The position numbers were made by a program, and so were the translations under genes. From Nevskia ramosa DSM 11499 (GTDB taxonomy: Bacteria; Pseudomonadota; Gammaproteobacteria; Nevskiales; Nevskiaceae): a stretch of 64,000 nucleotides of DNA. The notes under the pieces are model-generated. The model did not search any database, was not told the DNA's origin, and saw only the letters and a list, made by a program, of their open reading frames with translations. Positions 40,336 through 48,658 of the stretch are shown here, in pieces. The DNA lies in assembly GCF_000420645.1 (NCBI RefSeq), contig NZ_ATVI01000010.1, positions 62,001-126,000 of the forward strand, written 5' to 3'. Within the stretch, counting starts at the first letter, position 1, and the number at the start of each line of letters is the position of its first letter.

Positions 40336-41901
40336 ATGACTTCCAGCAGCGAATTGCGGGTACTGGTGGTAGGGCCCACCAGCCGGGACGCCCAACTGGT
40401 GCGCGCGGTCCTGGCCGAAAACGGTATCGCCAGCGAGTCTTGCGCCTCGCTGGTGGAGCTGTGTTCGGAACTCGAGGCGCGTGGCGCCGGCGCCATCCTG
40501 GTGGCCGAGGAGACCCTGAGCCGGGCCGAATGCCTGAGTACCTGGATGCAGGCTCAGCCGACCTGGTCCGATCTGCCGCTGCTGGTCATCGCCAGGCCGG
40601 GCGCCGATTCGGCGATCGTCGCCTCGGTGATGGCGCGGCTCGGCAGCGTGGCGATCCTGGAGCGGCCGACGCGCGTGTCGGCTCTGCTCAGTTCGGTGCA
40701 GGTGGCCCTGCGCGCCCGCAAGCGCCAGTACCAGATTCGCGATCAGCTGGCCGATCTCGAAAACGCCCGCGCCACGCTGCAGCGCAACGATCATCGCAAG
40801 GACGAATTCCTGGCGATCCTGGCCCATGAACTGCGCAATCCGCTGGCGCCGATCAGCAACGCGCTAGAGCTGCTGAAACGCGCCGACAGCAGCGATCCGA
40901 TGCTGCAGAAGATCGGTCAGATGATGACGCGCCAGGTGGGCAACCTGAATCGGCTGGTCGACGATCTGCTGGAAATCTCGCGGATCACGCGCGACAAGAT
41001 CGAGCTGAAGAAGGTGACGGTAACGCTCGACAGCATCCTGCAGACCGCCATCGAGGCCAGTCAGCCGCTGCTCGACACTCACCGGCATCAGCTCCATGTC
41101 AGCTTGCCGAGCGGCCTGCCGCTGCTGCTGGCCGATCCGCTGCGTCTGTCGCAGGTGTTCGCCAACCTGCTCAACAACGCCGCGAAGTTCACCGAGCCCG
41201 GCGGGCAGATCTGGCTGAGCGTCCAGCAGGAGCCGAAAGCGCTGAGCATTTCGGTACGCGACAACGGCATCGGCATCCGGCCGGACATGCAGGCGCGCAT
41301 CTTCGAACTGTTCGCCCAGGCGGACGAAATCACCAGCCGCTCGCAGGGCGGTCTCGGCATCGGCCTGATGCTGGTCCGGCGTCTGGTCGAACTGCACGGC
41401 GGCACCGTCAAGGTGATCAGCGAAGGGCCGGGCCAGGGCAGCGAGTTCATCGTGCGCCTGCCACTGACCGGCAATCTGACGCAGACGGTCAGCGCGCCAT
41501 TGGCCAAGCCTTCATCGCCGGCCGGACTGGGCCAGCAGCGGATCCTCGTCGTCGACGACAACCTCGATGCCGCGTCGTCCCTGTGCCAGCTGCTGGAACT
41601 CTGGGGTGCTGAAACGCAGGTGGCCGGCAGCGGTCAGGAAGCGCTCGACATCCTTGGCGATTTCCGACCCGACGTGGCGATCCTCGATATCGGCATGCAG
41701 GGAATGGACGGCCTGGAACTGGCCGGGCGGATCCGGGCGCGGCCCGAGTTGAGCGGCCTGTTCCTGATCGCGCTGACCGGCTGGGGACAGGAGGAAGACA
41801 TCCGCCGGACCCTGAAATCCGGCTTCGATCGTCACCTGGTCAAGCCGGTCAACCTTGAACTTCTGCAGACTTTGCTGCGCGAGCACCCGCGTCCGCCGTA
41901 A
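40336..41901 (+). CDS. Hybrid histidine kinase paired with the KaiC-like ATPase
   Basis: 521-residue soluble kinase. The N-terminal 120 residues look like a degenerate receiver: the acidic pair is replaced by GPTSRD and the phosphoacceptor position reads LVAEETL. Then come a coiled coil, HisKA (His about 164 in AHELRNPLAPI), HATPase (NNAAKFTEPGG, DNGIGI, GLGIGL) and a C-terminal intact receiver (VVDDN, Asp about 451 in AILDIGM, Lys in LVKPV). No membrane segment is visible, so the input is cytoplasmic, plausibly the KaiC-like partner through the pseudo-receiver. Confidence 0.9.
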   Translation: MTSSSELRVLVVGPTSRDAQLVRAVLAENGIASESCASLVELCSELEARGAGAILVAEETLSRAECLSTWMQAQPTWSDLPLLVIARPGADSAIVASVMARLGSVAILERPTRVSALLSSVQVALRARKRQYQIRDQLADLENARATLQRNDHRKDEFLAILAHELRNPLAPISNALELLKRADSSDPMLQKIGQMMTRQVGNLNRLVDDLLEISRITRDKIELKKVTVTLDSILQTAIEASQPLLDTHRHQLHVSLPSGLPLLLADPLRLSQVFANLLNNAAKFTEPGGQIWLSVQQEPKALSISVRDNGIGIRPDMQARIFELFAQADEITSRSQGGLGIGLMLVRRLVELHGGTVKVISEGPGQGSEFIVRLPLTGNLTQTVSAPLAKPSSPAGLGQQRILVVDDNLDAASSLCQLLELWGAETQVAGSGQEALDILGDFRPDVAILDIGMQGMDGLELAGRIRARPELSGLFLIALTGWGQEEDIRRTLKSGFDRHLVKPVNLELLQTLLREHPRPP

Positions 41902-41931
41902 GGCCGTGCGGGGCTTCGGCGCCAGAAAGCC

Positions 41932-42408
41932 TCAGGGCGTTCGGGCGGCGCGACGGTCGTCGAGCCCGAGCCACTTCGAGATCAGCGTATCGACGCTGAC
42001 CTCGCCCGGTCCGGCCATGATCAGCCAGCCGAAGATCAGGATGTAGATCACTTCGTCGAGCTCGAAGAAGCTGTCGACATCGGTGACGTCCTTGATGACG
42101 ACGAAGGCGATGGCGACCACCATGTTGATCAACATCGGGATCGATACCAGGCGAGTCAGCAGCCCGAGCATGATCAGGCCGCCGCCGAGGAACTCGGTCC
42201 AGGCCGACAGTCCCGCACTGAACGCTGGAAACGGCAGACCCCAGCTGACGAAGCGCTCGGTGAAACCATCGAGGTTGTGGAGTTTTGCCCAGCCGGTCTC
42301 CAGCCAGAAATATCCAAAGCCCAGACGCATGGCCAGCGGAGCAAGCCAGTCCAGACGATCGGTCAGCTTGAGTAGAGTCTCTGAGATATCGGCGACGAAA
42401 GTACGCAT
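41932..42408 (-). CDS. DoxX family inner-membrane protein
   Basis: 158 residues with four hydrophobic segments and the DoxX pattern (LAMRLGFGYFWLETGWAKL, FTEFLGGGLIMLGLLTRLVSIPML, VIYILIFGWLIMAGPGEVSVD). DoxX-like proteins often accompany bufferin/DUF692 operons as a membrane redox component. Here the gene is divergent from the buf genes across 405 bp instead of being at the operon end. Function otherwise unknown. Confidence 0.88.
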   Translation of the reverse strand: MRTFVADISETLLKLTDRLDWLAPLAMRLGFGYFWLETGWAKLHNLDGFTERFVSWGLPFPAFSAGLSAWTEFLGGGLIMLGLLTRLVSIPMLINMVVAIAFVVIKDVTDVDSFFELDEVIYILIFGWLIMAGPGEVSVDTLISKWLGLDDRRAARTP

Positions 42409-42813
42409 GGTCTTGTCCAGTGGGCTTGCTTGAGTGCTTGCATCCTGGGCGCGTCACTGCCAGCCCGCTATGTCAGGGCGTCCGAGGTTTGCGGCCGATG
42501 CGCCTTCTCAATGCGCCAGCTTTCGCAGAGGCAGCAAATCGGATCAGGGACGAGACGACATGAATGCGGAACGCTAGGCCGCAGTTCGTGCAGCGACGGG
42601 CCGGCACGATACTCCGGCATCAGTGATTCACCGACAGTTCGAAGTGCAGCAGAACAGTCTCTCGAGTTCCGGCGTCTGGAATACGAAAGGCTACGTATAG
42701 AGATGCGTCCCGTCAGCTACATCCACCATCTGGTCACCCTCTGGTGAGCGCCGATCGGGAGCGTCGCAGTTCATTCCTTAACAAATCCAGCAACTCTTTC
42801 GAGGAGATACACC
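42409..42813. other. Divergent control region between doxX and the bufferin operon
   Basis: About 400 bases with no convincing gene. It must hold the promoters of the DoxX gene (leftward) and of bufA (rightward). I do not see a clear sigma-70 or ECF promoter by eye. GAGGAG at 42801-42806 is the strong ribosome-binding site of bufA. Confidence 0.5.
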
Positions 42814-43074
42814 ATGAACACCGTCAAGATGACCAGCATCGCTCTCGCCACCGCCGCCGCCGGCCTGTTCAGCACCGTCGCCATCAATGTCGCGTATGCC
42901 GCTGACGCCGCTGGCGTGAAGTGCGAACACGCCTCGTCCTGCAAGGGTCAGGGCGCCTGCAAGCAGGCCTCCAATTCCTGCAAGGGCCAGAACGCCTGCA
43001 AGGGCCAGGGCTTCACCGAAGTGAAGAGCGCCGCCGACTGCACGAAGGCGCAGGCTGACGCCAAGAAGAGCTAA
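42814..43074 (+). CDS. bufA: BufA2-like bufferin precursor (copper-binding RiPP)
   Basis: 86-residue small exported protein. It has a long signal peptide (SIALATAAAGLFSTVAINVAYA) and a mature part with six cysteines in repeated CKGQ-type units (KCEHASSCKGQGACKQ, SCKGQNACKGQG, DCTK). Bufferins are periplasmic metallophores whose cysteines are modified to thiooxazoles by the DUF692 enzyme BufB with BufC, and which sequester copper. The following bufB and bufC genes confirm the type. GAGGAG lies seven bases ahead of the ATG. A strong hairpin follows it, likely giving more bufA than maturase mRNA. Confidence 0.88.
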   Translation: MNTVKMTSIALATAAAGLFSTVAINVAYAADAAGVKCEHASSCKGQGACKQASNSCKGQNACKGQGFTEVKSAADCTKAQADAKKS

Positions 43075-43086
43075 AAACGCTCTTGT

Positions 43087-43124
43087 GATCCGCGGCTCGG
43101 CCAAGGGCCGGGCTGCGGATCTTT
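43087..43124 (+). terminator. Intercistronic hairpin between bufA and bufB
   Basis: Long imperfect stem GATCCGCgGCtCGGCC / GGCCGgGCtGCGGATC with an AAG loop, followed by TTTGG. It starts 12 bases past the bufA stop and ends just before the bufB start region. The short U-tract suggests partial termination or 3'-end protection, favouring excess precursor over enzyme. Confidence 0.65.
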
Positions 43125-43136
43125 GGATTCCTGCTC

Positions 43137-43985
43137 ATGGCGACAAACGCATCAACGACTCCATTGGCGCCGCTCGGCTTCGGGCTGGGTTTGCGCGTCC
43201 AGCATTACGAAGAAATTCTCGAGAGTGATCCGGCCATCGACTGGCTCGAGATTCTTTCCGAGAACTATCTGATTCCTGGCGGGCGACCGTTGCACTATCT
43301 CGCCCGCTTTCGTGAGCGCTATCCACTGGTCATGCATGGCGTTTCCTTGTCGATCGGGAGCACCGATCCGCTCGATCGCAGCTATCTGAAACAGCTGAAG
43401 GCACTGGCCGATCTTGTCCAGCCGGCGTGGATCTCCGATCACCTGTGCTGGACCGGTGTTGCGGGCAACAATCTGCATGACTTGATGCCGCTGCCCTATA
43501 CGGAAGAAGCGATCAAGCACGTCGCCGATCGCGTGCAGCAAGTGCAGGACGCACTGGGCCGCCGCATCCTGCTGGAGAACGTTTCCAGCTACGTCACCTA
43601 CAGCCATTCGACGATGCCGGAATGGGAGTTTCTCACCGCCGTTGCCGAAGCGGCCGACAGTCTGATCCTGCTCGACATCAACAACATCTATGTCAGTGGA
43701 CACAACCATGGCTTCGATCCCCGACGCTATCTGGATAGCGTGCCGCCGGACCGGGTCCAGCAATTCCATCTGGCCGGCCACGACTATCAGGGCGCGTTGA
43801 TCATCGATACCCACGATGCGCCCGTGCCGGAGCCGGTCTGGGATCTGTACGCGCACGCGGTCCGCCGTTTCGGCGCCGTGTCGACGATGATCGAACGCGA
43901 CGACAAGATCCCTCCGCTGGCCGAATTGCTCGCCGAACTCGACCGGGCCCGCGAGATCGCGCAGCCGATCCTGAAAGTGGCATGA
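43137..43985 (+). CDS. bufB: BufB, DUF692 multinuclear-iron RiPP maturase
   Basis: 282-residue TIM-barrel protein of the DUF692/MbnB family, which uses an iron cluster and oxygen to convert peptide cysteines to oxazolone/thioamide or thiooxazole groups. Metal-ligand-type motifs are visible: HGVSLSIGS, WISDHLCWTG, LENVSSYV, LDINNIYVSGHNHG and HLAGHDYQG followed by DTHDAPV. The length matches the family. Its stop overlaps the bufC start (ATGA), so the two are made together. Confidence 0.93.
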   Translation: MATNASTTPLAPLGFGLGLRVQHYEEILESDPAIDWLEILSENYLIPGGRPLHYLARFRERYPLVMHGVSLSIGSTDPLDRSYLKQLKALADLVQPAWISDHLCWTGVAGNNLHDLMPLPYTEEAIKHVADRVQQVQDALGRRILLENVSSYVTYSHSTMPEWEFLTAVAEAADSLILLDINNIYVSGHNHGFDPRRYLDSVPPDRVQQFHLAGHDYQGALIIDTHDAPVPEPVWDLYAHAVRRFGAVSTMIERDDKIPPLAELLAELDRAREIAQPILKVA

Positions 43986-44788
43986 GCGGGCTTGCGCAAC
44001 TGCAACACGATTTCAGCGCTTACCTGCTGCGCGACGATGCCAGCATCTGCAGCCTGATCGTCGGCGATCGAACGGCAGCGCTGGAGCAGCGCGTCAACGT
44101 CTATCGAGATGGCTATCGACTGCGCCTGATCGAAGTGCTCACCGGCGATTTTCCGGGGCTGCTGCATCTGCTCGGCGCTGCCGATTTCGATGCGCTGTGC
44201 CGCGACTACATCGATGCGCATCCCTCTACCCACTTCAATATCCGCTGGTTCGGCGGCCGCCTGCCTGATTTTCTGTCCGGCAGTCCATGCGGGTCGCAAC
44301 GCCCGGCGGTTGTGGAAATGGCGGTGCTCGAATGGACGCTGACCCTGGCCTTCGATGCGGTCGACGAAGTCAGCGTGACCATGGCCGACGCCGCAGCGCT
44401 GACGGCGGAACAATGGCCGGGCATGAAGCTGCGCATGGCGGCAGCGGTCCAGCGGCGGCAGTTCGTCGCCAACGTCGGCGCCATTCGCCGGGCGATCGAT
44501 CGGGAAGAGACGCCGCCTGCCGTCGAGACTTTCGACGCCCATCGGCAATGGGTGGTCTGGCGGCTGGACCGGGGTGTCTACCAACGCCAGATGGATGCCG
44601 ACGAGGCAGCGGCTTTCGATGGCGCGGCGGCAGGCGCCAGCTTTGCCGAGATTTGCGCCATCCTCTGCGAATGGCACGCCGAGGAGCGCGTGGCGATCCA
44701 GGCTGCGGGCTTCCTCAAGCTGTGGATCGAGCAGCAGTGGATCGCCGAACTGATCGTTGATCTGATCACCGATCACGATGCGCGCTGA
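43982..44788 (+). CDS. bufC: BufC, DUF2063-type maturase partner
   Basis: 268-residue partner of DUF692 enzymes. The N-terminus (LAQLQHDFSAYLLRDD...RVNVYRDGYRLRLIEVLTGDFPGLLHLLG) is the DUF2063 signature, once annotated as DNA-binding but in RiPP clusters thought to recognise the precursor. The C-terminal half resembles HvfC/BufC second domains. It is coupled to bufB upstream and overlaps the next gene by 11 bases. Confidence 0.88.
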   Translation: MSGLAQLQHDFSAYLLRDDASICSLIVGDRTAALEQRVNVYRDGYRLRLIEVLTGDFPGLLHLLGAADFDALCRDYIDAHPSTHFNIRWFGGRLPDFLSGSPCGSQRPAVVEMAVLEWTLTLAFDAVDEVSVTMADAAALTAEQWPGMKLRMAAAVQRRQFVANVGAIRRAIDREETPPAVETFDAHRQWVVWRLDRGVYQRQMDADEAAAFDGAAAGASFAEICAILCEWHAEERVAIQAAGFLKLWIEQQWIAELIVDLITDHDAR

Positions 44789-46559
44789 TCGCCGCGGCAC
44801 CTGGGGTGCAGCGCTGATGATCGTCGCGGGCTTGTTCGGTTTACCCGCGCACGCTGCCGGCGACGGCATTCCGTGGCGCAACTGGTCGGACGATCTGTTC
44901 GCCCAGTCGCAGCGCGAGCACAAGCTGGTGCTGCTCGATCTCGAAGCCGTCTGGTGCCACTGGTGCCATGTGATGGACCAGCAGACTTATCGGGACGCCG
45001 CGGTCATCAAGCTGCTGCGCGAGCGCTACATCACGGTCAAGGTCGATCAGGATTCGCGGCCGGACCTGTCCAATCGCTACGAGGATTACGGCTGGCCGGC
45101 GACGATCATCTACGCGCCGGATGGCCGCGAACTGGTCAAGCGCTCCGGCTATATCCCGCCCGCGGGCATGGTGTCGCTATTGCAGGCGGTGATCGACGAT
45201 CCGACGCCGGGGCCATCGATCACGCCCGAGGTGAAGCCCGATTTCAGCGCCGCCGTGATCGCGTCGTCGCTGCGCGGCACGCTCGAGAAGCTGGTCGTCG
45301 AGCAATACGATGCCGAGCACGGCGGCTGGGGTTTCTCGCAGAAATTTCTCGATGCCGACTCGGTCGAGTATTGCCTGCAGCAGTCTCGCCGCGGCGATGC
45401 CGATGCCACCCGGATGGCGCGGCAGACTCTGGATGCGCAACGGAAGCTGCTCGATCCGGTCTGGGGCGGCGTCTATCAATACTCGACCGGCGGTGACTGG
45501 CTGACGCCGCACTTCGAAAAGATCATGTCGATGCAGGCCAATAACCTGCGCATCTACGCGCTGGCCTGGGCACAGTTTCACGATCCTGCCGATCTGAAGG
45601 CGGCCCAGGCCATTCGCGACTATCTCGCCCGCTTCCTGACCCGGGCCGATGGCGCCTTCCTGACCAGCCAGGATGCCGATGTCGTGCCCGGCGAGCATGC
45701 GGCCGACTACTTCGCACTGGCCGATGCCGCGCGGCGCGCCCGTGGCGTTCCCGCCGTCGACAGCCACGTTTACGCCCGCGAGAACGGCTGGGCGATCGAG
45801 GCGCTGGCAATGCTCCACGCCGCCAGCGGCGAGCCAGGCGATCTGCAGGCGGCGATCAAGGCGGCAGGCGTTATCGTCGAGCAACGCAGCCTGCCCGGCG
45901 GTGGCTTCCGCCATGACCAGCACGATCCCGCAGGCCCTTATCTCGGCGACACGCTGGCGATGGGCCAGGCCTTTCTGGCGCTCTACTCGGCGAGCGGCGA
46001 TCGCCGCTGGCTGGCACGCGCGCAGTCGGCCGCGCAGTTCATCGACGCTCATTTCGCCGGCCACCGCCAACCCGGTTATCGCACTGCCGCCAGTCGCAAG
46101 GGCGCCGCGCCAGCCCAGCCGCTGCGCGACGAGAATGTCCGCATGGCCCGTTTCGCCAATCGGCTGTTCCGCTACACCGGCGATGCCCGGTATCAGCAGT
46201 CGGCACAGCGCGCGATGCGTTTCATCGCGGCGCCGGAGATCGCGCGGCGCTTCCCGGCAGCAGGCGCCTTGCTGGCCAGCGACGAACTGTCCCGCGAGCC
46301 TCTGCACTTCACCGTGGTCGGCAACAAGGATGACGCGGTGGCCGCTGCGCTGTTCGCCACTGCCGCCGCCTTTCCATCGGCCTATACGCGTACCGAATGG
46401 TGGGATCGTCGGGAAGGCTCGCTGGCCAACAGCGATGTCCAGTACCCCAGGTTTCCGAAGGCCGCGGCCTACATCTGCACCGAGCGCAGCTGCTCGCTGC
46501 CGATCTTCGAGCCCCCGGCATTTTCGATACGTCTGGCGACGCTGGCGCACGCGCCCTGA
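44778..46559 (+). CDS. Exported thioredoxin-fold DUF255 protein
   Basis: 593-residue protein with a signal-like start (AALMIVAGLFGLPAHAA), a thioredoxin-like DUF255 domain with the active-site-type motif VWCHWCHVM (about 58-66), and a long alpha/alpha-barrel region typical of YyaL/spermatogenesis-associated-20-type proteins. Most relatives are cytoplasmic, so predicted export is notable. The ATG lies inside the bufC end (11-base overlap), placing it in the bufferin operon. A disulfide or copper-thiol chemistry role acting on the bufferin is a testable inference. Confidence 0.82.
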   Translation: MRADRRGTWGAALMIVAGLFGLPAHAAGDGIPWRNWSDDLFAQSQREHKLVLLDLEAVWCHWCHVMDQQTYRDAAVIKLLRERYITVKVDQDSRPDLSNRYEDYGWPATIIYAPDGRELVKRSGYIPPAGMVSLLQAVIDDPTPGPSITPEVKPDFSAAVIASSLRGTLEKLVVEQYDAEHGGWGFSQKFLDADSVEYCLQQSRRGDADATRMARQTLDAQRKLLDPVWGGVYQYSTGGDWLTPHFEKIMSMQANNLRIYALAWAQFHDPADLKAAQAIRDYLARFLTRADGAFLTSQDADVVPGEHAADYFALADAARRARGVPAVDSHVYARENGWAIEALAMLHAASGEPGDLQAAIKAAGVIVEQRSLPGGGFRHDQHDPAGPYLGDTLAMGQAFLALYSASGDRRWLARAQSAAQFIDAHFAGHRQPGYRTAASRKGAAPAQPLRDENVRMARFANRLFRYTGDARYQQSAQRAMRFIAAPEIARRFPAAGALLASDELSREPLHFTVVGNKDDAVAAALFATAAAFPSAYTRTEWWDRREGSLANSDVQYPRFPKAAAYICTERSCSLPIFEPPAFSIRLATLAHAP

Positions 46560-46631
46560 ACGCCAGCCTTCGATCGGCCCTGGCTTGGTGACAAGATCGC
46601 GATCTCTGAACCTTGAAGCGGTGAGATCAGC

Positions 46632-47576
46632 ATGTTTCGAGTCGGCATCGACCTCGGCGGCACCAAGATCGAAGGCATCGTGCTGCGCGGTGCGGCCGAG
46701 GTCGTCGCCCGGCAGCGGATCGCGACGCCGGGTGGCGATTACGCGGCGACGGTCGCGGCTGTTGCGGCATTGGTTTCCGCGCTCGAACGCGAAGTCGGGG
46801 TGCACGAGTTGCCGGTCGGCATCGGTCATCCGGGCGCGATCTCGCCGTTCACCGGGCTGATCAAGAACGCCAATTCCACCTGCCTCAACGATCGGCCGCT
46901 GAAGGCCGATCTCGAAGCCGCGCTCGGCCGCGAAGCGCGGATGGCTAACGATGCCGACTGCCTGGCCTTGAGCGAATCGCAGGCCGATGGTGCCGCGGCC
47001 GGCGCGGCTTGCGTGTTCGCGGTGATCCTCGGCACCGGCGTCGGCGGCGGCATCGTCATCGATGGCAAGCTCCGCGCCGGCCCGAATGCGATCGCCGGTG
47101 AATGGGGCCACAACCCGCTGCCCTGGCCGCGTGCGGACTGGCATGAAGTGCCGGGCCCGCTGGGCTGGGATGGCCGCCACGGATCGATCGAGGACTGGTG
47201 CAGCGGCGTGGCGCTGGCGCGCGATCATCTCGAGGTCAGCGGCGAGAATCTGCGTGGCGAGGAAGTCGTCGCGCGTGCCGAAGCAGGCAATGCCACTGGT
47301 ATTGCGACCCTCGCCCGTTACGAGGATCGTCTGGCCCGCGCATTGGCCAGCGTCATCAACCTGCTGGACCCGGACGTGATCGTGCTCGGTGGCGGCTTGT
47401 CGAGAGTCGCGCGGCTGTACCAGACCGTGCCGCAGCTATGGCGCGCCTGGGTGTTCAGCGATCAGGTGGCGACTCGATTGTTGCCGGCCACGCACGGCGA
47501 CAGCAGCGGCGTGCGCGGTGCGGCCTGGTTATGGCCGCTGGCCGAGCCGGATCAGACGCGCAATCCGCGCACGTAG
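46632..47576 (+). CDS. ROK-family sugar kinase, fructokinase-like
   Basis: 314-residue cytoplasmic kinase. It shows the ATP-binding start GIDLGGTKIEGIVL, the ROK core GTGVGGGIVIDG and GEWGHNPLPW, closest to Mak-type fructokinases, and the C-terminal DPDVIVLGGGLS. The zinc-binding CxCGxxGCxE motif of the family reads GWDGRHGSIE here: all three cysteines are gone, although the preceding His and following Glu remain. It may therefore be metal-independent or altered in specificity. The 3' end overlaps the convergent esterase by 25 bases. Confidence 0.88.
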   Translation: MFRVGIDLGGTKIEGIVLRGAAEVVARQRIATPGGDYAATVAAVAALVSALEREVGVHELPVGIGHPGAISPFTGLIKNANSTCLNDRPLKADLEAALGREARMANDADCLALSESQADGAAAGAACVFAVILGTGVGGGIVIDGKLRAGPNAIAGEWGHNPLPWPRADWHEVPGPLGWDGRHGSIEDWCSGVALARDHLEVSGENLRGEEVVARAEAGNATGIATLARYEDRLARALASVINLLDPDVIVLGGGLSRVARLYQTVPQLWRAWVFSDQVATRLLPATHGDSSGVRGAAWLWPLAEPDQTRNPRT

Positions 47577-48457
47577 TCGCCCATCTCGCGGATCGCCTGA
47601 TCGGCTTCCGGCATCCAGCCGGCCATCGCCTGCCAGACGTGCCAGAGCTTCGGCCTTACGCTGAGCAGCACCTGCACGCCGGCCTTGCGGGCGGCGGCGG
47701 TCAGGCGGGTGGAATCGTCGAGCAGCAGTTCGTCGTCGCCGACCTGGATCAGCATCGGCGGCAAGCCGGCCAGATCGGCGAACAGTGGCGACAGCAGCGG
47801 ATCGGCGAGCTTGCGGCCGGCGGCAAAGGTTTCGGCCGCCTTGCTGATGCCCAGCACCGTGAGGATGCGGTCGCGCTCGGCGCGTGAGCCCATCGATTTG
47901 CCGCTGGAGCTCATGTCGGTCCATGGCGACAGCAGCACCAGCCCGGCCGGCAGCGCCATGCCGGCGTCGCGCAGGGCGATGGCGGTGACCAGCGCCAGAT
48001 TGCCGCCGGCCGAATCACCGGCGATGACGATGCGCTCGGCCGGGATGCCTTCGGCGAGCAGTTCCTGATAGCCGGCCACGGCGTCTTCGAGCGCAGCCGG
48101 GTAGGGATGTTCCGGCGCCAGGCGGTAATCGATGGCCACCACTTCGCAGCCGGCCGCCTTGGCGAAATGCGCGAGCAGGCCGCGATGAGTGCGCGTCGAA
48201 CCACCGAGGTAGGCGCCGCCATGCAGGTAGTAGATGACCTGATCGCCGGAGTCGCCGCTCGGCGTCAGACGGTCGGCCGGGCGGCCGGCGAGGGTCGTCG
48301 CTTCGATGCGAGTGCCGCGCGGCACATGGGTGATCAACCTGGCGATGCGCTCCAACTGCGGCCGCATCTCATGGGCAGGCTTGGCCAGCACCGGCTGCAG
48401 CAGGAACTGGGAAACGGGGCCGAACAGGCGGGCGCGGAGACTCAAGCTTGAGGTCAT
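47552..48457 (-). CDS. Alpha/beta hydrolase, hormone-sensitive-lipase family
   Basis: 301-residue esterase. It carries the HSL-family oxyanion motif YYLHGGAYLGG, the nucleophile GDSAGGNLAL, the acid in QVGDDELLLDD and His in KLWHVWQ. No signal peptide, so it is probably cytoplasmic. The ATG at 48457 (MTSSLSLRARL) is chosen; the frame remains open upstream without family similarity. Substrate unknown, likely short-chain esters. Confidence 0.85.
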   Translation of the reverse strand: MTSSLSLRARLFGPVSQFLLQPVLAKPAHEMRPQLERIARLITHVPRGTRIEATTLAGRPADRLTPSGDSGDQVIYYLHGGAYLGGSTRTHRGLLAHFAKAAGCEVVAIDYRLAPEHPYPAALEDAVAGYQELLAEGIPAERIVIAGDSAGGNLALVTAIALRDAGMALPAGLVLLSPWTDMSSSGKSMGSRAERDRILTVLGISKAAETFAAGRKLADPLLSPLFADLAGLPPMLIQVGDDELLLDDSTRLTAAARKAGVQVLLSVRPKLWHVWQAMAGWMPEADQAIREMGDYVRGLRV

Positions 48458-48658
48458 CGGGTACGGAAGACGGTGGCGCCGGGCGGGTGCCGGGCGGCGA
48501 AGGGTAGCCGATCGATGTGACCGATGGACATGGGTGCGCTGGTTCTCGAAACCGTCCGCAGGAACCGCCGCGCAACGGAAATGTCCCATCCGGGCCGTTA
48601 TGATGGCTGACGCTGCTGCCTGTGGTTCCCTCGGGTCAGCACTGGTTCACTACCCGGA

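Noticed and set aside
42430-42747. A possible 105-codon gene in the doxX-bufA control region
   Set aside because: No ribosome-binding site, no recognisable domain and composition unlike a coding sequence; it spans the expected promoters.
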